Of a stretch of DNA of 64,000 nt, positions 28,029-37,338 are shown in pieces. Source of the stretch: Planctomycetota bacterium. Its GTDB lineage: Bacteria; Planctomycetota; UBA1135; UBA2386. Below the pieces are notes generated by a model, which ran no database searches, was not told the DNA's origin, and worked only from the letters and a program-made list of their open reading frames with translations. The stretch spans positions 17,378-81,377 of the forward strand of contig JAHBXX010000020.1 of NCBI GenBank assembly GCA_019636245.1, given 5' to 3'. The position numbers and the translations under genes were made by a program. Within the stretch, counting starts at the first letter, position 1, and each line of letters opens with the position of its first letter.

Positions 28029-31000
28029 GCGACCACCTCCAACTGGCCCCGCATCCGCCAACGCTGCCACAGATAGAAGATCACCGGGTACGCCAGCAGC
28101 TCCATCAGGAAGCTCACGGTGATGCCGCCGATCAGCGGTGCGACGAGCCGTCGCGTGACGTCGGCCCCAGTCCCGGTCGCCCACAGAAGCGGCAGCAGAC
28201 CGATCATGTCGGTCGCAACCGTCATGGTCTTTGGACGGATGCGTTTCACGGCTCCGGCGTGGATCGCCGTCATCAGGTCGCCGGTCGTTCGCATGCGCCC
28301 TTCCGACTTCGCGCGATCGAACTCGCTGTCGAGGTAGAGCAGCATCACCTGTCCGGTCTCCGCATCGACGCCGAGCAACGCGATGATGCCGACCCAGACC
28401 GCAAGGCTCATGTCGTAGTCCAGCGCCCACAGGAACCAGAACGCGCCGATCAGTGAGAACGGCACGGCGAGCAGGATCACGCACACGCGGAACCACGAGC
28501 CGTTGGCGAGGTACAGCAGCAGCACGATCAGCAGCCCCGTGATGGGCAGCACGAGCCACAGCCTCTCCTCGGTCTCCTGCAGGTATTGGAACGTGCCGGA
28601 CCAGACGCGGCTGTAGCCCGCAGGCAGCGGCACCGCGCGCTCGACAACGTCGCGCGCCTCGCCGACGAACCCACCGAGGTCGCGGTTGGCGAGGTCGACG
28701 TAGACCCAGGCCGTGCGCTGCGCGTTCTCGCTCCGTAGCATCGGCGGGCCGGAGACATGGCTCAAGGACGCCAGCTCGCCGAGCGGAATCTGTTGCCCGA
28801 CGGGCGTGTCGACCAGCACGCCGCGCAACGAGTCCAGGTCGTCGCGACGCTCGCGGGCGTAGCGCAGATTGATCGGGAAGCGGCCGAGCCCTTCGACCGC
28901 GGTGCTGACCGGCATGCCGCCGATCGCGGTCTGGATGACCATCTGCACGTCGCCGGTGGTCATGCCGAAGCGAGCCGCCGCGGCACGGTCGACGGCGATG
29001 TCGAGGTAGAGCCCGCCGAGGTTGTTCTCGGCGTAGGCACTCGTCGTGCCGCGCACACCCTGCACGGCCGCGGCGGTGCGCTGCGCCAAGTCGTTCAAGA
29101 CGGCGAGGTCCGGCCCGAACAGCTTGATGCCGACCGGCGTCTTGATGCCCGTCGACAGCATGTTGATGCGATTCTCGATCGGGTAGGGCCACGCATTCGC
29201 CATCCCGGGCAGGCGTACGATCTCGTCGAGCCCTGGGTGGTGGCTGCCGTCCGGCTCCGACCAGCCGAACTTCAACTCCTCCATCGTGATCGGTCGGCGA
29301 TCGGGCCAGAACGTGTGCTCGAACGGCCATGACAGCCACGACAGCCAACCCGGGAAGCCCTGCCAGAACCGCTCCACCGCCCGCGTTCGCCACTTGCTGC
29401 GGTCGGCCTCGAGTTGCACGACCGTCTCGACCATCGAAAGCGGTGCGGGGTCGGTCGCGGTCTCGGCGCGACCGATCTTGCCGTGCACGGTGCGGACCTC
29501 TGGCACCAGCGCGATCAGTTTGTCGGTCTGCTGCAGGATCTCGCGCGCCTTTCCGACCGAGACGCTCGGGCTCGTCGTCGGCATGTAGAGCAAGTCGCCC
29601 TCGTCGAGCTTCGGCATGAACTCGGAGCCGAGGTTGGTCGCCGGGTAGATCGCCGACGCTCCGAGCAGGAGCACGCACAGCAAGGTCGCGAACGGGTGCC
29701 GCAGGCAGATCCAGAAGAACGGCTCGTAGACGGCCTCGCTGAGCCGGTTGACCGGGTTCCTCTCCTCACGCGGAATGCGGCCCTTCAGGAACCAGACCAT
29801 GAGGGCCGGCACCACAGTGATGCCCAGGATGGCGGCTGCGCCGATCGCGAAGGTCTTGGTCCACGCGAGTGGGCTGAACATGCGGCCCGACTCACCGCCC
29901 AGCACGAAGATGGGCAAGAACGCGACCGTGATGATGAGCAGCGAACTGAACAGGCTCGGTGCCACCTCCTTCGCTGCGGCGAGCACGATCTCCGGCTGCG
30001 GCGGCATCGGCACCCCGCTCTTCTCGAACAGATCGCGCGCCCGTTGCAGATGCTTGTGCGCGTTCTCGACCAGCACCACCGAACTGTCGACCATGACGCC
30101 GATCGCTAGCGCAAGCCCGCCGATCGACATGATGTTCGCGTTGATGCCGAGCAGCGTCATCAGCAGCATCGCGACGAGCAGGCCGATCGGCAGGATGATG
30201 AGCGCGACGATCGCCGAGCGAACGTGGGCGAGGAACACGAGGCAGATGAGGCCCGTGACGATCAGTTCCTCGAAGACCGCGTCGCCCAGCGTGTCGACCG
30301 CGCGTTGGATGACGAGCGAGCGGTCGTAGGTCGGGACGATACGCACGCCCTCCGGTAGCCCAGGCTTCAGCTCTTCGAGCCGCGCCTTCGCCTCCTTGAT
30401 GACCTGGAAGGCGTTGCTGCCGAAGCGCGCAACGACCACGCCGCCGACGGCCTCACCCTTGCCGTCGAGGTCACCGACTGATCGGCGCGCCTCGCCACCG
30501 ACGCGCAGTTCGGCGACCTGCCCGAGCAAGACGGGCGTGCCGTTGGCACCGAGTCCGACCGGCACCTTGGCCAGATCATCGACTCCGTGCAGGTAGCCAC
30601 GGCTCCGCACCATGTACTCTTGCTCGGAGCGTTCGACGACCGAACCACCGACGTCGCGGTTGCTCGATTCGATCGCCGCCGCAACGGCGGTGACCGAGAC
30701 ACCGAACGCTCGCACCCGTTCCGGGTCGAGCAGCACCTCGTATTGCTTGACGAACCCGCCAAAGCTCGCGACCTCGGAGACGCCGTCGACGGAGCTGAGC
30801 GGATACCGCAGGTAGTAGTCCTGGATCGTGCGCAGCTCGGCGAGGTCGTGGCGATCGGAGACCAGTGCGTACTGGTAGACCCAACCGACGCCGGTGGCGT
30901 CCGGGCCGAGCTTCGGCTGCACGCCGGCCGGCAGGCGGTCCCGGATCGTCGACAGGTACTCGAGCACGCGACTGCGCGCCCAGTAGATGTCCGTGCCGTC

Positions 31001-31294
31001 CTCGAACAGCACGTAGCAGAACGACAGCTCGAACATCGACACGCCACGCACGTCCGTGGCCCCGGGCACGGCCAGCAGCGCACTGGCCAGCGGGTAGGTG
31101 ACCTGATCGTCGACGACCTGCGGGTTCTGGCCCGGGTACTCGGTGACGACGATGACCTGCACGTCGGACAGGTCGGGGATCGCGTCGAGCCGGACGTTCC
31201 GGTAGCCCCACAGGCCCAGCGCCAGAAGCCCCACCGTCAACATCACGACCAGTGCGCGGTGGCGCACGCTGAGTTCGAGAATGCGCGCGATCAT
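28025..31294 (-). CDS. cusA: RND heavy-metal efflux pump, CusA type
   Basis: A 1089-residue HME-RND transporter. ATG 31294 overlaps the CusB stop (ATGA). The start MIARILELSVRHRALVVML and DAIPDLSDVQVIVVTEYPGQ are the monovalent-cation (CusA/SilA) pattern. SIGGLALAIGVMVDSSVVLVE in helix 4 carries the proton-relay acidic residues, and KTMTVATDMIGLLPLLW lies near helix 10. It moves Cu+ or Ag+ across the outer membrane with its partners. Confidence 0.92.
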   Translation of the reverse strand: MIARILELSVRHRALVVMLTVGLLALGLWGYRNVRLDAIPDLSDVQVIVVTEYPGQNPQVVDDQVTYPLASALLAVPGATDVRGVSMFELSFCYVLFEDGTDIYWARSRVLEYLSTIRDRLPAGVQPKLGPDATGVGWVYQYALVSDRHDLAELRTIQDYYLRYPLSSVDGVSEVASFGGFVKQYEVLLDPERVRAFGVSVTAVAAAIESSNRDVGGSVVERSEQEYMVRSRGYLHGVDDLAKVPVGLGANGTPVLLGQVAELRVGGEARRSVGDLDGKGEAVGGVVVARFGSNAFQVIKEAKARLEELKPGLPEGVRIVPTYDRSLVIQRAVDTLGDAVFEELIVTGLICLVFLAHVRSAIVALIILPIGLLVAMLLMTLLGINANIMSIGGLALAIGVMVDSSVVLVENAHKHLQRARDLFEKSGVPMPPQPEIVLAAAKEVAPSLFSSLLIITVAFLPIFVLGGESGRMFSPLAWTKTFAIGAAAILGITVVPALMVWFLKGRIPREERNPVNRLSEAVYEPFFWICLRHPFATLLCVLLLGASAIYPATNLGSEFMPKLDEGDLLYMPTTSPSVSVGKAREILQQTDKLIALVPEVRTVHGKIGRAETATDPAPLSMVETVVQLEADRSKWRTRAVERFWQGFPGWLSWLSWPFEHTFWPDRRPITMEELKFGWSEPDGSHHPGLDEIVRLPGMANAWPYPIENRINMLSTGIKTPVGIKLFGPDLAVLNDLAQRTAAAVQGVRGTTSAYAENNLGGLYLDIAVDRAAAARFGMTTGDVQMVIQTAIGGMPVSTAVEGLGRFPINLRYARERRDDLDSLRGVLVDTPVGQQIPLGELASLSHVSGPPMLRSENAQRTAWVYVDLANRDLGGFVGEARDVVERAVPLPAGYSRVWSGTFQYLQETEERLWLVLPITGLLIVLLLYLANGSWFRVCVILLAVPFSLIGAFWFLWALDYDMSLAVWVGIIALLGVDAETGQVMLLYLDSEFDRAKSEGRMRTTGDLMTAIHAGAVKRIRPKTMTVATDMIGLLPLLWATGTGADVTRRLVAPLIGGITVSFLMELLAYPVIFYLWQRWRMRGQLEVVA

Positions 31295-32976
31295 CGCCGC
31301 GCTCCCGTGTCCAGCGGCAAGCGGCTCTTCACTTCGCCGCACGACGTCATGCTGAGGTCGAAGAAGTTCTTCACCTGCTCGTCGGTCTGCAGCCAGTCGG
31401 CCTCGACCATCGGACAGTGCATGACGAACAACGACGCACCAAAGGTCTTGCTCGGCCGGGCTGCCGCGAACAACTCGGCGAGCAGCTTGCCGGCCGGGAT
31501 CAGAGCCTTGCGGCGCGTGGCGACTTCGGCGGTGTCGGCAGGAACCGCCTTCGGCAACCCGTGCACGAGTTCGTGCAGTTCAGGCGACGCATCGTCGTGC
31601 AACGCCTGCACGGCGGTCGAGAGACGAACCCAGCCGTCATCGTCATCCTTGTCGTGCAGCAGCGCGTCGGCGACCGCCAAGTAGGCGCTCAACACCGCGT
31701 CGACGCGCTGCTGGATCTCCGGGGTGATGCGCAAGGGTTCACGAACGGCCGGCCCCGGGCTCTTGTGCAGGAGTCCCTCGCCCTGCAGCTTGCGGGTGCC
31801 TTCGCGCAACTGACTCTCCGCGTCGATCAGTAGCTGGCCCGAGACGACAACGCGGTCGCCCTCCTTCAGGCCGTCCAGCACCTCGACCATGCCACCGTCC
31901 CCGGTCGCACCGACGCGCAGCACGCGGGGCTCGAACTTGCCGTCGCCCAGCGCCAGCCATGCGAGTTGGCGGTCGCCGGTGTCCAACACGGCTTCCATCG
32001 GCACCAGCACCGCATCCGCCGCGAGCGACAAGGGCATGTGCAGACGTGCGAACATCCCCGGCCGATACGACTCGTCCTCGTTCGGCAGCACGGCGCGCAC
32101 CGTGACCGTGCGCGTCGCTTCGTCGACCGCCGGGGCGATGTAGACGATCCGGCCCTTGGCCACACGCCCGGGCAGCGCGGCGAACGAAGCCTCGACCTCC
32201 ATGTCGAGCCGCACGATGCCGGCTTCGTGCTCAGCCAACTGCGCATCGAGCCAAACCTCGGACAGGTCGACGATCCGCAGCAGCGACTGGTTCATCATCG
32301 CGGGCGCACCCTCGACGATGTCTCGGCGCATGAGTCGACCGCTGACCGGGCTTGGCCAGGGGATGGTCTGTTGGGCGCGCTCCCTCGTTTGCAGTTCGTC
32401 GACCAGTGGGGCGGGTAGGTCCCAGAGCAGGAGCTTCTGTCGAGCGGCCGCGAGCAGTTCGGCGTCGCCGCTCTTTCGAGCGGCGATCAGTTCTTCCTGC
32501 GCCACGATCAACTCGGCCGAGTAGAGGTCGAAGAGCACGTCGCCCTTGCTGATCGCCATCCCTTCGGTGTGGGCGTGCAGCTTGTGCACGAAGCCCGGGA
32601 TCTTCAGCGCGATGTCCCGCTGCCGCGCCTGCGCCTCGCGCACCGCGCCAAACGCATGCACGGTCCTGGACAGCGGCCCCCGCGCGATGGTCGCCACGCG
32701 AACGCCCATGTTCTGGACGACCACCGGGTCGATCGTCAGGGCGGGTCCGGAGTCCTTGGGCACCGAGGCCAAGGGCACCAACTCCATGCGGCAGATCGGG
32801 CAGGTGCCAGGGCCATCCTGACGCACCTGGGGGTGCATCGAGCAGGTGTAGACGCTGGTTGACTTGCTTGCCCCGGCACCGGCGCGCTGCGTGCCGAACC
32901 AGTAGCCGACGCCAGCGGCGGAGAACAACAAGACGAAGAAGGCCGTGGCCGGAAGGGCGGTACGAAACCAACGCAT
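31291..32976 (-). CDS. cusB: CusB-type periplasmic adaptor with metal-binding ends
   Basis: A 561-residue adaptor. After a membrane anchor (residues 8-27) comes a heavy-metal-binding module, YTCSMHPQVRQDGPGTCPIC (about residues 43-62). The barrel-sandwich and hairpin regions follow. The last ~150 residues resemble DUF3347, with FVMHCPMVEADWLQ and FFDLSMTSCGEVKS, a copper-binding domain often fused to CusB. Both ends thus offer Cys/Met/His ligands, supporting copper or silver as cargo. Overlaps cusA by four bases. Confidence 0.9.
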   Translation of the reverse strand: MRWFRTALPATAFFVLLFSAAGVGYWFGTQRAGAGASKSTSVYTCSMHPQVRQDGPGTCPICRMELVPLASVPKDSGPALTIDPVVVQNMGVRVATIARGPLSRTVHAFGAVREAQARQRDIALKIPGFVHKLHAHTEGMAISKGDVLFDLYSAELIVAQEELIAARKSGDAELLAAARQKLLLWDLPAPLVDELQTRERAQQTIPWPSPVSGRLMRRDIVEGAPAMMNQSLLRIVDLSEVWLDAQLAEHEAGIVRLDMEVEASFAALPGRVAKGRIVYIAPAVDEATRTVTVRAVLPNEDESYRPGMFARLHMPLSLAADAVLVPMEAVLDTGDRQLAWLALGDGKFEPRVLRVGATGDGGMVEVLDGLKEGDRVVVSGQLLIDAESQLREGTRKLQGEGLLHKSPGPAVREPLRITPEIQQRVDAVLSAYLAVADALLHDKDDDDGWVRLSTAVQALHDDASPELHELVHGLPKAVPADTAEVATRRKALIPAGKLLAELFAAARPSKTFGASLFVMHCPMVEADWLQTDEQVKNFFDLSMTSCGEVKSRLPLDTGARR

Positions 32977-33124
32977 GACGGAAGCCTCTCGGCTCAGAGA
33001 AACACTGCAGGAGGGTCACCGGCAACGCGCGCCGCGCATCGCCACGAAGCCCCGTTCGGGGCCGCCCGGGCACCTGGACTGCGTCGTCGGCGACGTCAGT
33101 ACAGAGTGCTCCTACAGAGGCTCG

Positions 33125-33526
33125 CTACTCCCGCCAGACCGACAGCACGCCGTGCCGCCGGCGTCCCTGCCTGAAGTCGTTCCCGAATCGAATCGCCGCG
33201 GAACCAACTGAACTCGCACCTTCGGGCGGCCCAGTGATGGAAGGCAACCGCCACGGCTCGTGGATCCGCGTCGCCCCCGCCGCACTTGTCGGGTGGTGCG
33301 GCGTCGGTGCTTCCGGCGGCACGGCCGGCAGTCCCGGGCGTTCGACTTTCGCTTCGCAGTCGCAGTCCGGCACCACCTGCTTCGCGCACTCACATGCACC
33401 CACGCAGCAGGAACACGCATGCTCGGAGCCGGAGGTCGTCTCGTCGCGCCCCGCCACGACACCGAACCCAAGCGCGAGCGCCAGAGCGGTGACAACGGCT
33501 GCCAAGAGGCTGCGGAACGACATCAT
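33125..33526 (-). CDS. Exported Cys-rich small protein upstream of cusBA
   Basis: A 133-residue frame with a signal peptide (LLAAVVTALALALGFGVVAG) and then a dense cysteine block (HACSCCVGACECAKQ, DCDCEAK). The second half is Pro/Gly/Arg-rich without clear structure. It sits 148 bases upstream of cusB on the same strand. By position and composition it may be a periplasmic copper buffer or sensor. The C-terminal half may be poorly conserved, and the gene is not a family I recognise. Confidence 0.5.
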   Translation of the reverse strand: MMSFRSLLAAVVTALALALGFGVVAGRDETTSGSEHACSCCVGACECAKQVVPDCDCEAKVERPGLPAVPPEAPTPHHPTSAAGATRIHEPWRLPSITGPPEGASSVGSAAIRFGNDFRQGRRRHGVLSVWRE

Positions 33527-33912
33527 GAACTCATCGACTCAACGAAGTATCGGCACGGTCCTTTCAGGAATCAACGCGCCGGTGAGGGCCTGGAACTTCG
33601 ACAACACCACGCTGTTCGCAGAAGGAGCCAACCGACTCGGGGGCTGCAGCAGCCACACCTGTCTCCGATGTCTTCGCGACACCCTTTCCGTGCACGATTC
33701 CAAAAACTCGACCGGGTTGTTGGCTCTTCGGGTCTCGCGCCTGCCAGCCCGGCGGCCCTGAGGCTATTGAGGGGTGGCTCGCGCAAGGCCGGAAGTCCAT
33801 GACTCAACGTCACGAAGAGCGCGCGAACAGTTCCAAGGCCAAGACTGCGATCGCTCTCGTAGTCGCCGGCAGTCTGGCTCACGCAGCCGGCTGCCGTGGA
33901 ACGCGGCACAAC
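33527..33912. other. Gene-poor stretch upstream of the cus cluster
   Basis: 386 bases with only short open frames of unconvincing composition on either strand. It contains copy 3 of the dispersed motif (33800-33813) and should include the promoter of the cus genes. Nothing else stands out. Confidence 0.45.
33800..33813 (+). repeat. Dispersed motif copy 3
   Basis: TGACTCAACGTCAC, identical to the first 14 bases of 20081-20100. About 100 bases beyond the 3' end of the small lipoprotein gene. Confidence 0.45.
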
Positions 33913-34083
33913 CTACCCAGTGCGGTGCACGATGCCCTTGCAGTCGACGAACGGCGTGCCAGCGACGGCGCGTGGCGGGTGTGGCGAGGGCGGTTCGTTC
34001 GGGAGCACCGTCGTCAACGCGGCGCACCCGGCGAGCGACCACGCACAGGCCAGCAAGACAGCGAAACGTAGGTAGGTCCCCAT
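33913..34083 (-). CDS. Small lipoprotein
   Basis: A 56-residue frame beginning MGTYLRFAVLLACAWSLAGC, a good lipoprotein signal, followed by a short Pro-rich tail with one cysteine (FVDCKGIVHRTG). It lies 13 bases after the MFS gene on the same strand. Not recognised. Confidence 0.5.
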   Translation of the reverse strand: MGTYLRFAVLLACAWSLAGCAALTTVLPNEPPSPHPPRAVAGTPFVDCKGIVHRTG

Positions 34084-34096
34084 TGAGCGCCGAATA

Positions 34097-35359
34097 CTAC
34101 AGGCCGCCCTTGCGGACACTCTGGAGGCGCAGTGCGGCCAGAGCGCCGGCCGCTTGCAGCACCCCGGCAGCCGCGAATCCGATCGCCGGTGTGTCGGGAA
34201 ACGCTGACCACAGGGTGCCCACCATCGCGCTCGACACGAAGTCACCGATGCCGTTTGCCGCGGCAAGCACCCCCAAGCCAGTGCCTCTCACCTCGACTGG
34301 CAGCAGCTCCGCCGCGTGAGCCTTCTCCGCCACTTCCTCGGCGGCGATGTAGACGCCCGAGGCGACGAACAAGAGGAAGAGGATGGCGGGCATCGGGGGC
34401 AACAGGGCAAACCCGAGCGTCGTCATCGCGGCAACGGCATAGCCAAGTGCCAAGACCTTGTGCCTGCCCCATCGATCCGCGAGCACTCCGAGCGGAAGCG
34501 ACGCCAGCGCACTGACCGCATTGTGCGCCACGTAGAGCCCGATCGCGAATGCCCCAGCAGTGAGCGAGAACAGGGTTCCAGTCGCGTGCTGCGTCGCGTA
34601 CAGAATCAGGAGCGTGCGCGAGAAGTCGCCGCAGCCGAACGCGAACACGACTCCGACGTAGCGCCGAAACGGCGTGCCGGTCAGCTTCAGGCTGGCGAGC
34701 AGGCCGCCGCTGTGCCTGCGTCCGTGGAGCCTGGGCTTCTCGACCACCACGACCGCGATCGCCAGGAAGGCGAGCATCCCTGGCAGGAGCGACCACACCA
34801 TGATGTCCTGGGGAGCGTCCCCATTGGCGATGAGGGCCATGGCGAGCAGTGGCCCGATTACGGCTCCCAGCGAATCGCCAGCCCTCTCCAGACCGAATGC
34901 CCTGCCGAGAGCGGCAGGATCCGCGGCATCCGCCATCAAGGCGTCGCGGGGCGCACTCCGGCTGCCGCGGCCGATCCAAGCCGCCACTCGACACGCGAGA
35001 ACCTGCAGCCAGCTCGTGCAATAGCCGATCACCGCAACGCCCACTGCTGTCACCAGAAACCCGATGGACGCGAGTGGCTTCCGCCTGGGCAGTCGGTCGG
35101 CCACGTGACCACCCCACAGCTTTGCCAGGGTGGCCGCACCGTCAGCACTGCCCTCGATGATGCCGATCGCAGCCGGTCCGGCACCCATCCCGAGAAGGAC
35201 CGCAGGCAGCACAGCGGTGGCGAGTTCGTGCGAGATGTCGGAGAACAGGCTCGCCGAGGCCACTCCGACCGTTGAGCGGTTCAGCCAACCACGCTTGCCC
35301 GTTGGCTGCCGATCCCCGCCGAGGGGGAGCTTCTCGTTTTCAGGTGCGGTCATGTGCAT
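34097..35359 (-). CDS. MFS transporter
   Basis: A 420-residue major facilitator with about 12 hydrophobic segments. The loop 2-3 motif appears as GGHVADRLPRRKPL and its second-half equivalent as GVLADRWGRHKVLALGY. AWIGRGSRSAPRDALMADAA is typical of a subgroup commonly found beside metal-resistance genes. ATG 35359 has AGGA upstream; ATG 35353 is an alternative. Substrate unknown. Confidence 0.82.
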   Translation of the reverse strand: MHMTAPENEKLPLGGDRQPTGKRGWLNRSTVGVASASLFSDISHELATAVLPAVLLGMGAGPAAIGIIEGSADGAATLAKLWGGHVADRLPRRKPLASIGFLVTAVGVAVIGYCTSWLQVLACRVAAWIGRGSRSAPRDALMADAADPAALGRAFGLERAGDSLGAVIGPLLAMALIANGDAPQDIMVWSLLPGMLAFLAIAVVVVEKPRLHGRRHSGGLLASLKLTGTPFRRYVGVVFAFGCGDFSRTLLILYATQHATGTLFSLTAGAFAIGLYVAHNAVSALASLPLGVLADRWGRHKVLALGYAVAAMTTLGFALLPPMPAILFLLFVASGVYIAAEEVAEKAHAAELLPVEVRGTGLGVLAAANGIGDFVSSAMVGTLWSAFPDTPAIGFAAAGVLQAAGALAALRLQSVRKGGL

Positions 35360-35500
35360 GCAGTCCTGGGGTCATGCAGCTTCGCCTCGGACTCTCCGGT
35401 GGCCCTGCGCACCAGATCGCTCGCAGACGATCGAGAAGCTTCAGGTTGCCTTGACGGCCGGTGCGAACGCGCGGGCGATGCGCCATCGAGTCCTCTTCGA

Positions 35501-36127
35501 CTACGGCTGTGCCGTCGCCACCACGTACTCGAACTTGACGTGCAGGTCGTGCACGAGGCGACAGCCATACAGACCGTCGGTCTTCAGCGTGGCTGTTGGC
35601 GCGCGATGCACTTCCTTGTCGTTGACGAGGAAGCGCGTCGTCGTCGCGCCGATCTCGACGGCGAGGTCGTTGCTGGTCGTGGCATCGGCATTCTCGCGGT
35701 TCACGGCGACATGCTCGCTCCAGGGCACCAGGATCGCAGTCGACGTCGCATCGCGGGTCTTGACCAAGAACGTGCCGTCGCCATTCACGAGGAAGTACGT
35801 GTAGGTCTGGTTCTCCCCGTCGACCTCGCGGCCACCGAACACGAGGCCAGCACCATGGGCGTGCGGGCCGGTGTTGCGCTGCGTGACCCGCGCCGAGAGC
35901 CGATACGAGCCGGTCGCGCCGGCATCGCGTCGCCACAGCGTCGCGTTGGGACCAGCCTGCACTTCGACTCCGTTGCCCGGTAACGGCGTGATGCGACCCG
36001 GCGCGCTCATGTCCGTGGCTTCGTCGAGCCGGACGGACCAGGACCGGGTCGAGTCCTGGGCGGGTTCACCGCAGGCGGCGAGTGCCGCCAGAAGGCCGAT
36101 GGCAGTGGATCGGTGCATACCCCTCAT
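35501..36127 (-). CDS. Lipoprotein of concanavalin-like (DUF1080-related) fold
   Basis: About 208 residues, with lipoprotein signal AIGLLAALAACG. The body alternates short strands (YRLSARVTQRN, GAGLVFGGREVDGENQTYTY, TRFLVNDKEVHR, DGLYGCRLVHDLHVKFEYV) like family-16/DUF1080 jelly-roll proteins. ATG 36127 and 36118 are both possible. Between the CDF exporter and the MFS gene on the same strand, so perhaps part of that operon. Function unknown. Confidence 0.6.
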   Translation of the reverse strand: MRGMHRSTAIGLLAALAACGEPAQDSTRSWSVRLDEATDMSAPGRITPLPGNGVEVQAGPNATLWRRDAGATGSYRLSARVTQRNTGPHAHGAGLVFGGREVDGENQTYTYFLVNGDGTFLVKTRDATSTAILVPWSEHVAVNRENADATTSNDLAVEIGATTTRFLVNDKEVHRAPTATLKTDGLYGCRLVHDLHVKFEYVVATAQP

Positions 36128-36233
36128 GAGACCGCGTCCCGCGTAGCGGTGCCACCTCCGCTCCGAGGGAATGACAAGACCGACCAGGATCGCAACGGCC
36201 AAGAGGACTGCGCTGTGTGCTGCGGTTGCCCGT

Positions 36234-37142
36234 CTACCGACTCGCGTTGACTTCCACCGTCACGTGCACGAGGTCTTGATGGCCGCGCAACAGACTTCGG
36301 TAGTGCTCAGACGGCTTGGCTTCGGCCACGACAACGACCACGATCGCTGCGAAGTGCCGTGGGCCCACGCGCCAGACATGCAAGTCGGCGACGAGCGTCT
36401 CGGGTTCCGCTTCGATAGCCGTCAGCATCTCACGACGCAGATCATCATCGACTTCGGCATCGAGGAGCACCCGGCTCGTATCCAGGATCAGCCCGTACGA
36501 CCAACGCGCGATCACGATCGAACCAACGATGCCCATGAACGGGTCCATCCAGGTCCAGCCCAGGTACTTCCCGGTCAGCAGTGCGCCGAGCGCAAACACG
36601 GACGTCAGAGCATCCGCCATCACGTGCAGGTAGGCCGCCCTCAGGTTGTGGTCGTGGTGAAGGTGCCCGTGACTCTCGTGCTCGTGGTCGTCACGAAGGA
36701 GGAACGCACTCACGAGGTTGACGACCAATCCTGCCGCCGCAACTCCGATGGCGTAGTTGAACTGGATGTCTACCGGAACCAGGAGGCGTTCACCGGACTC
36801 CACGAGAACCAGAAGTGCCACGAGCGCCAGTGCCACAGCACTTGCGAACCCACCAAGCGCGCCGACCTTGCCGGTGCCGAAGCTGAAGCGGTCGCTGTGC
36901 GCGTGCCGCCGGGCGAACCAGTAGGCAAAGGCCGTCACCGACAGGGCCGCTGCATGCGACGCCATGTGCCAGCCGTCCGCCAGCAGCGCCATGGAACCAA
37001 AGGCCGTCCCACTGGCGATCTCGACCACCATCGTGGTGAAGGTAAGAGCGATCACCCACCGGGTCCGCCGTTCGCCTGGGGCGCGCTCGTCGGTTCCGAA
37101 CGTGTGCTGGTGACGCCAACGATCGATCTTGGCTTCATCCAT
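36234..37142 (-). CDS. dmeF: CDF cation exporter, DmeF-like
   Basis: A 302-residue cation-diffusion facilitator. HQHTFG near the start and the ALLADGWHMASHAAAL helix with its Asp/His metal site match the Co2+/Ni2+ exporter DmeF. RRHAHSDRFSFGTGKVGALGGF and the second site in HVMADALTSVFAL are also typical. A His-rich loop, HEHESHGHLHHDH (about residue 157), separates the halves. ATG 37142 lies two bases after a small upstream gene. It moves divalent cations out of the cytoplasm, feeding the CzcCBA pump of the same operon. Confidence 0.9.
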   Translation of the reverse strand: MDEAKIDRWRHQHTFGTDERAPGERRTRWVIALTFTTMVVEIASGTAFGSMALLADGWHMASHAAALSVTAFAYWFARRHAHSDRFSFGTGKVGALGGFASAVALALVALLVLVESGERLLVPVDIQFNYAIGVAAAGLVVNLVSAFLLRDDHEHESHGHLHHDHNLRAAYLHVMADALTSVFALGALLTGKYLGWTWMDPFMGIVGSIVIARWSYGLILDTSRVLLDAEVDDDLRREMLTAIEAEPETLVADLHVWRVGPRHFAAIVVVVVAEAKPSEHYRSLLRGHQDLVHVTVEVNASR

Positions 37143-37144
37143 GG

Positions 37145-37333
37145 TTAGCTCAGCTCCCTGGGCTGCCCGACTGCTTCGAAACGCGGCAGACAATGCACCT
37201 GGACCTCGTTGACAGAGACTCGCGTCTCCGGCGCAGTGAGTTCCAGAGGGGGAGACTGCAGTAGTCGCGATCTCATGTTGCTTCCTCGGGTAGCCATCCG
37301 CTGCACCAGCAGCGCGGAACGTTCCTGTGCCAT
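37145..37333 (-). CDS. Small protein embedded between czcA and dmeF
   Basis: A 62-residue frame (ATG 37333; a TTG at 37342 would overlap the czcA stop). It ends two bases before dmeF, so it fills the gap between two real genes precisely. It is polar, with one cysteine and a histidine (VQVHCLPRF). No family recognised; support comes only from position. Confidence 0.4.
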   Translation of the reverse strand: MAQERSALLVQRMATRGSNMRSRLLQSPPLELTAPETRVSVNEVQVHCLPRFEAVGQPRELS

Positions 37334-37338
37334 GCGGA

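Noticed and set aside
33571..33909. A 112-codon minus-strand frame ahead of the cus genes
   Set aside because: Its composition is typical of non-coding GC-rich DNA and it has no ribosome site or recognisable content.
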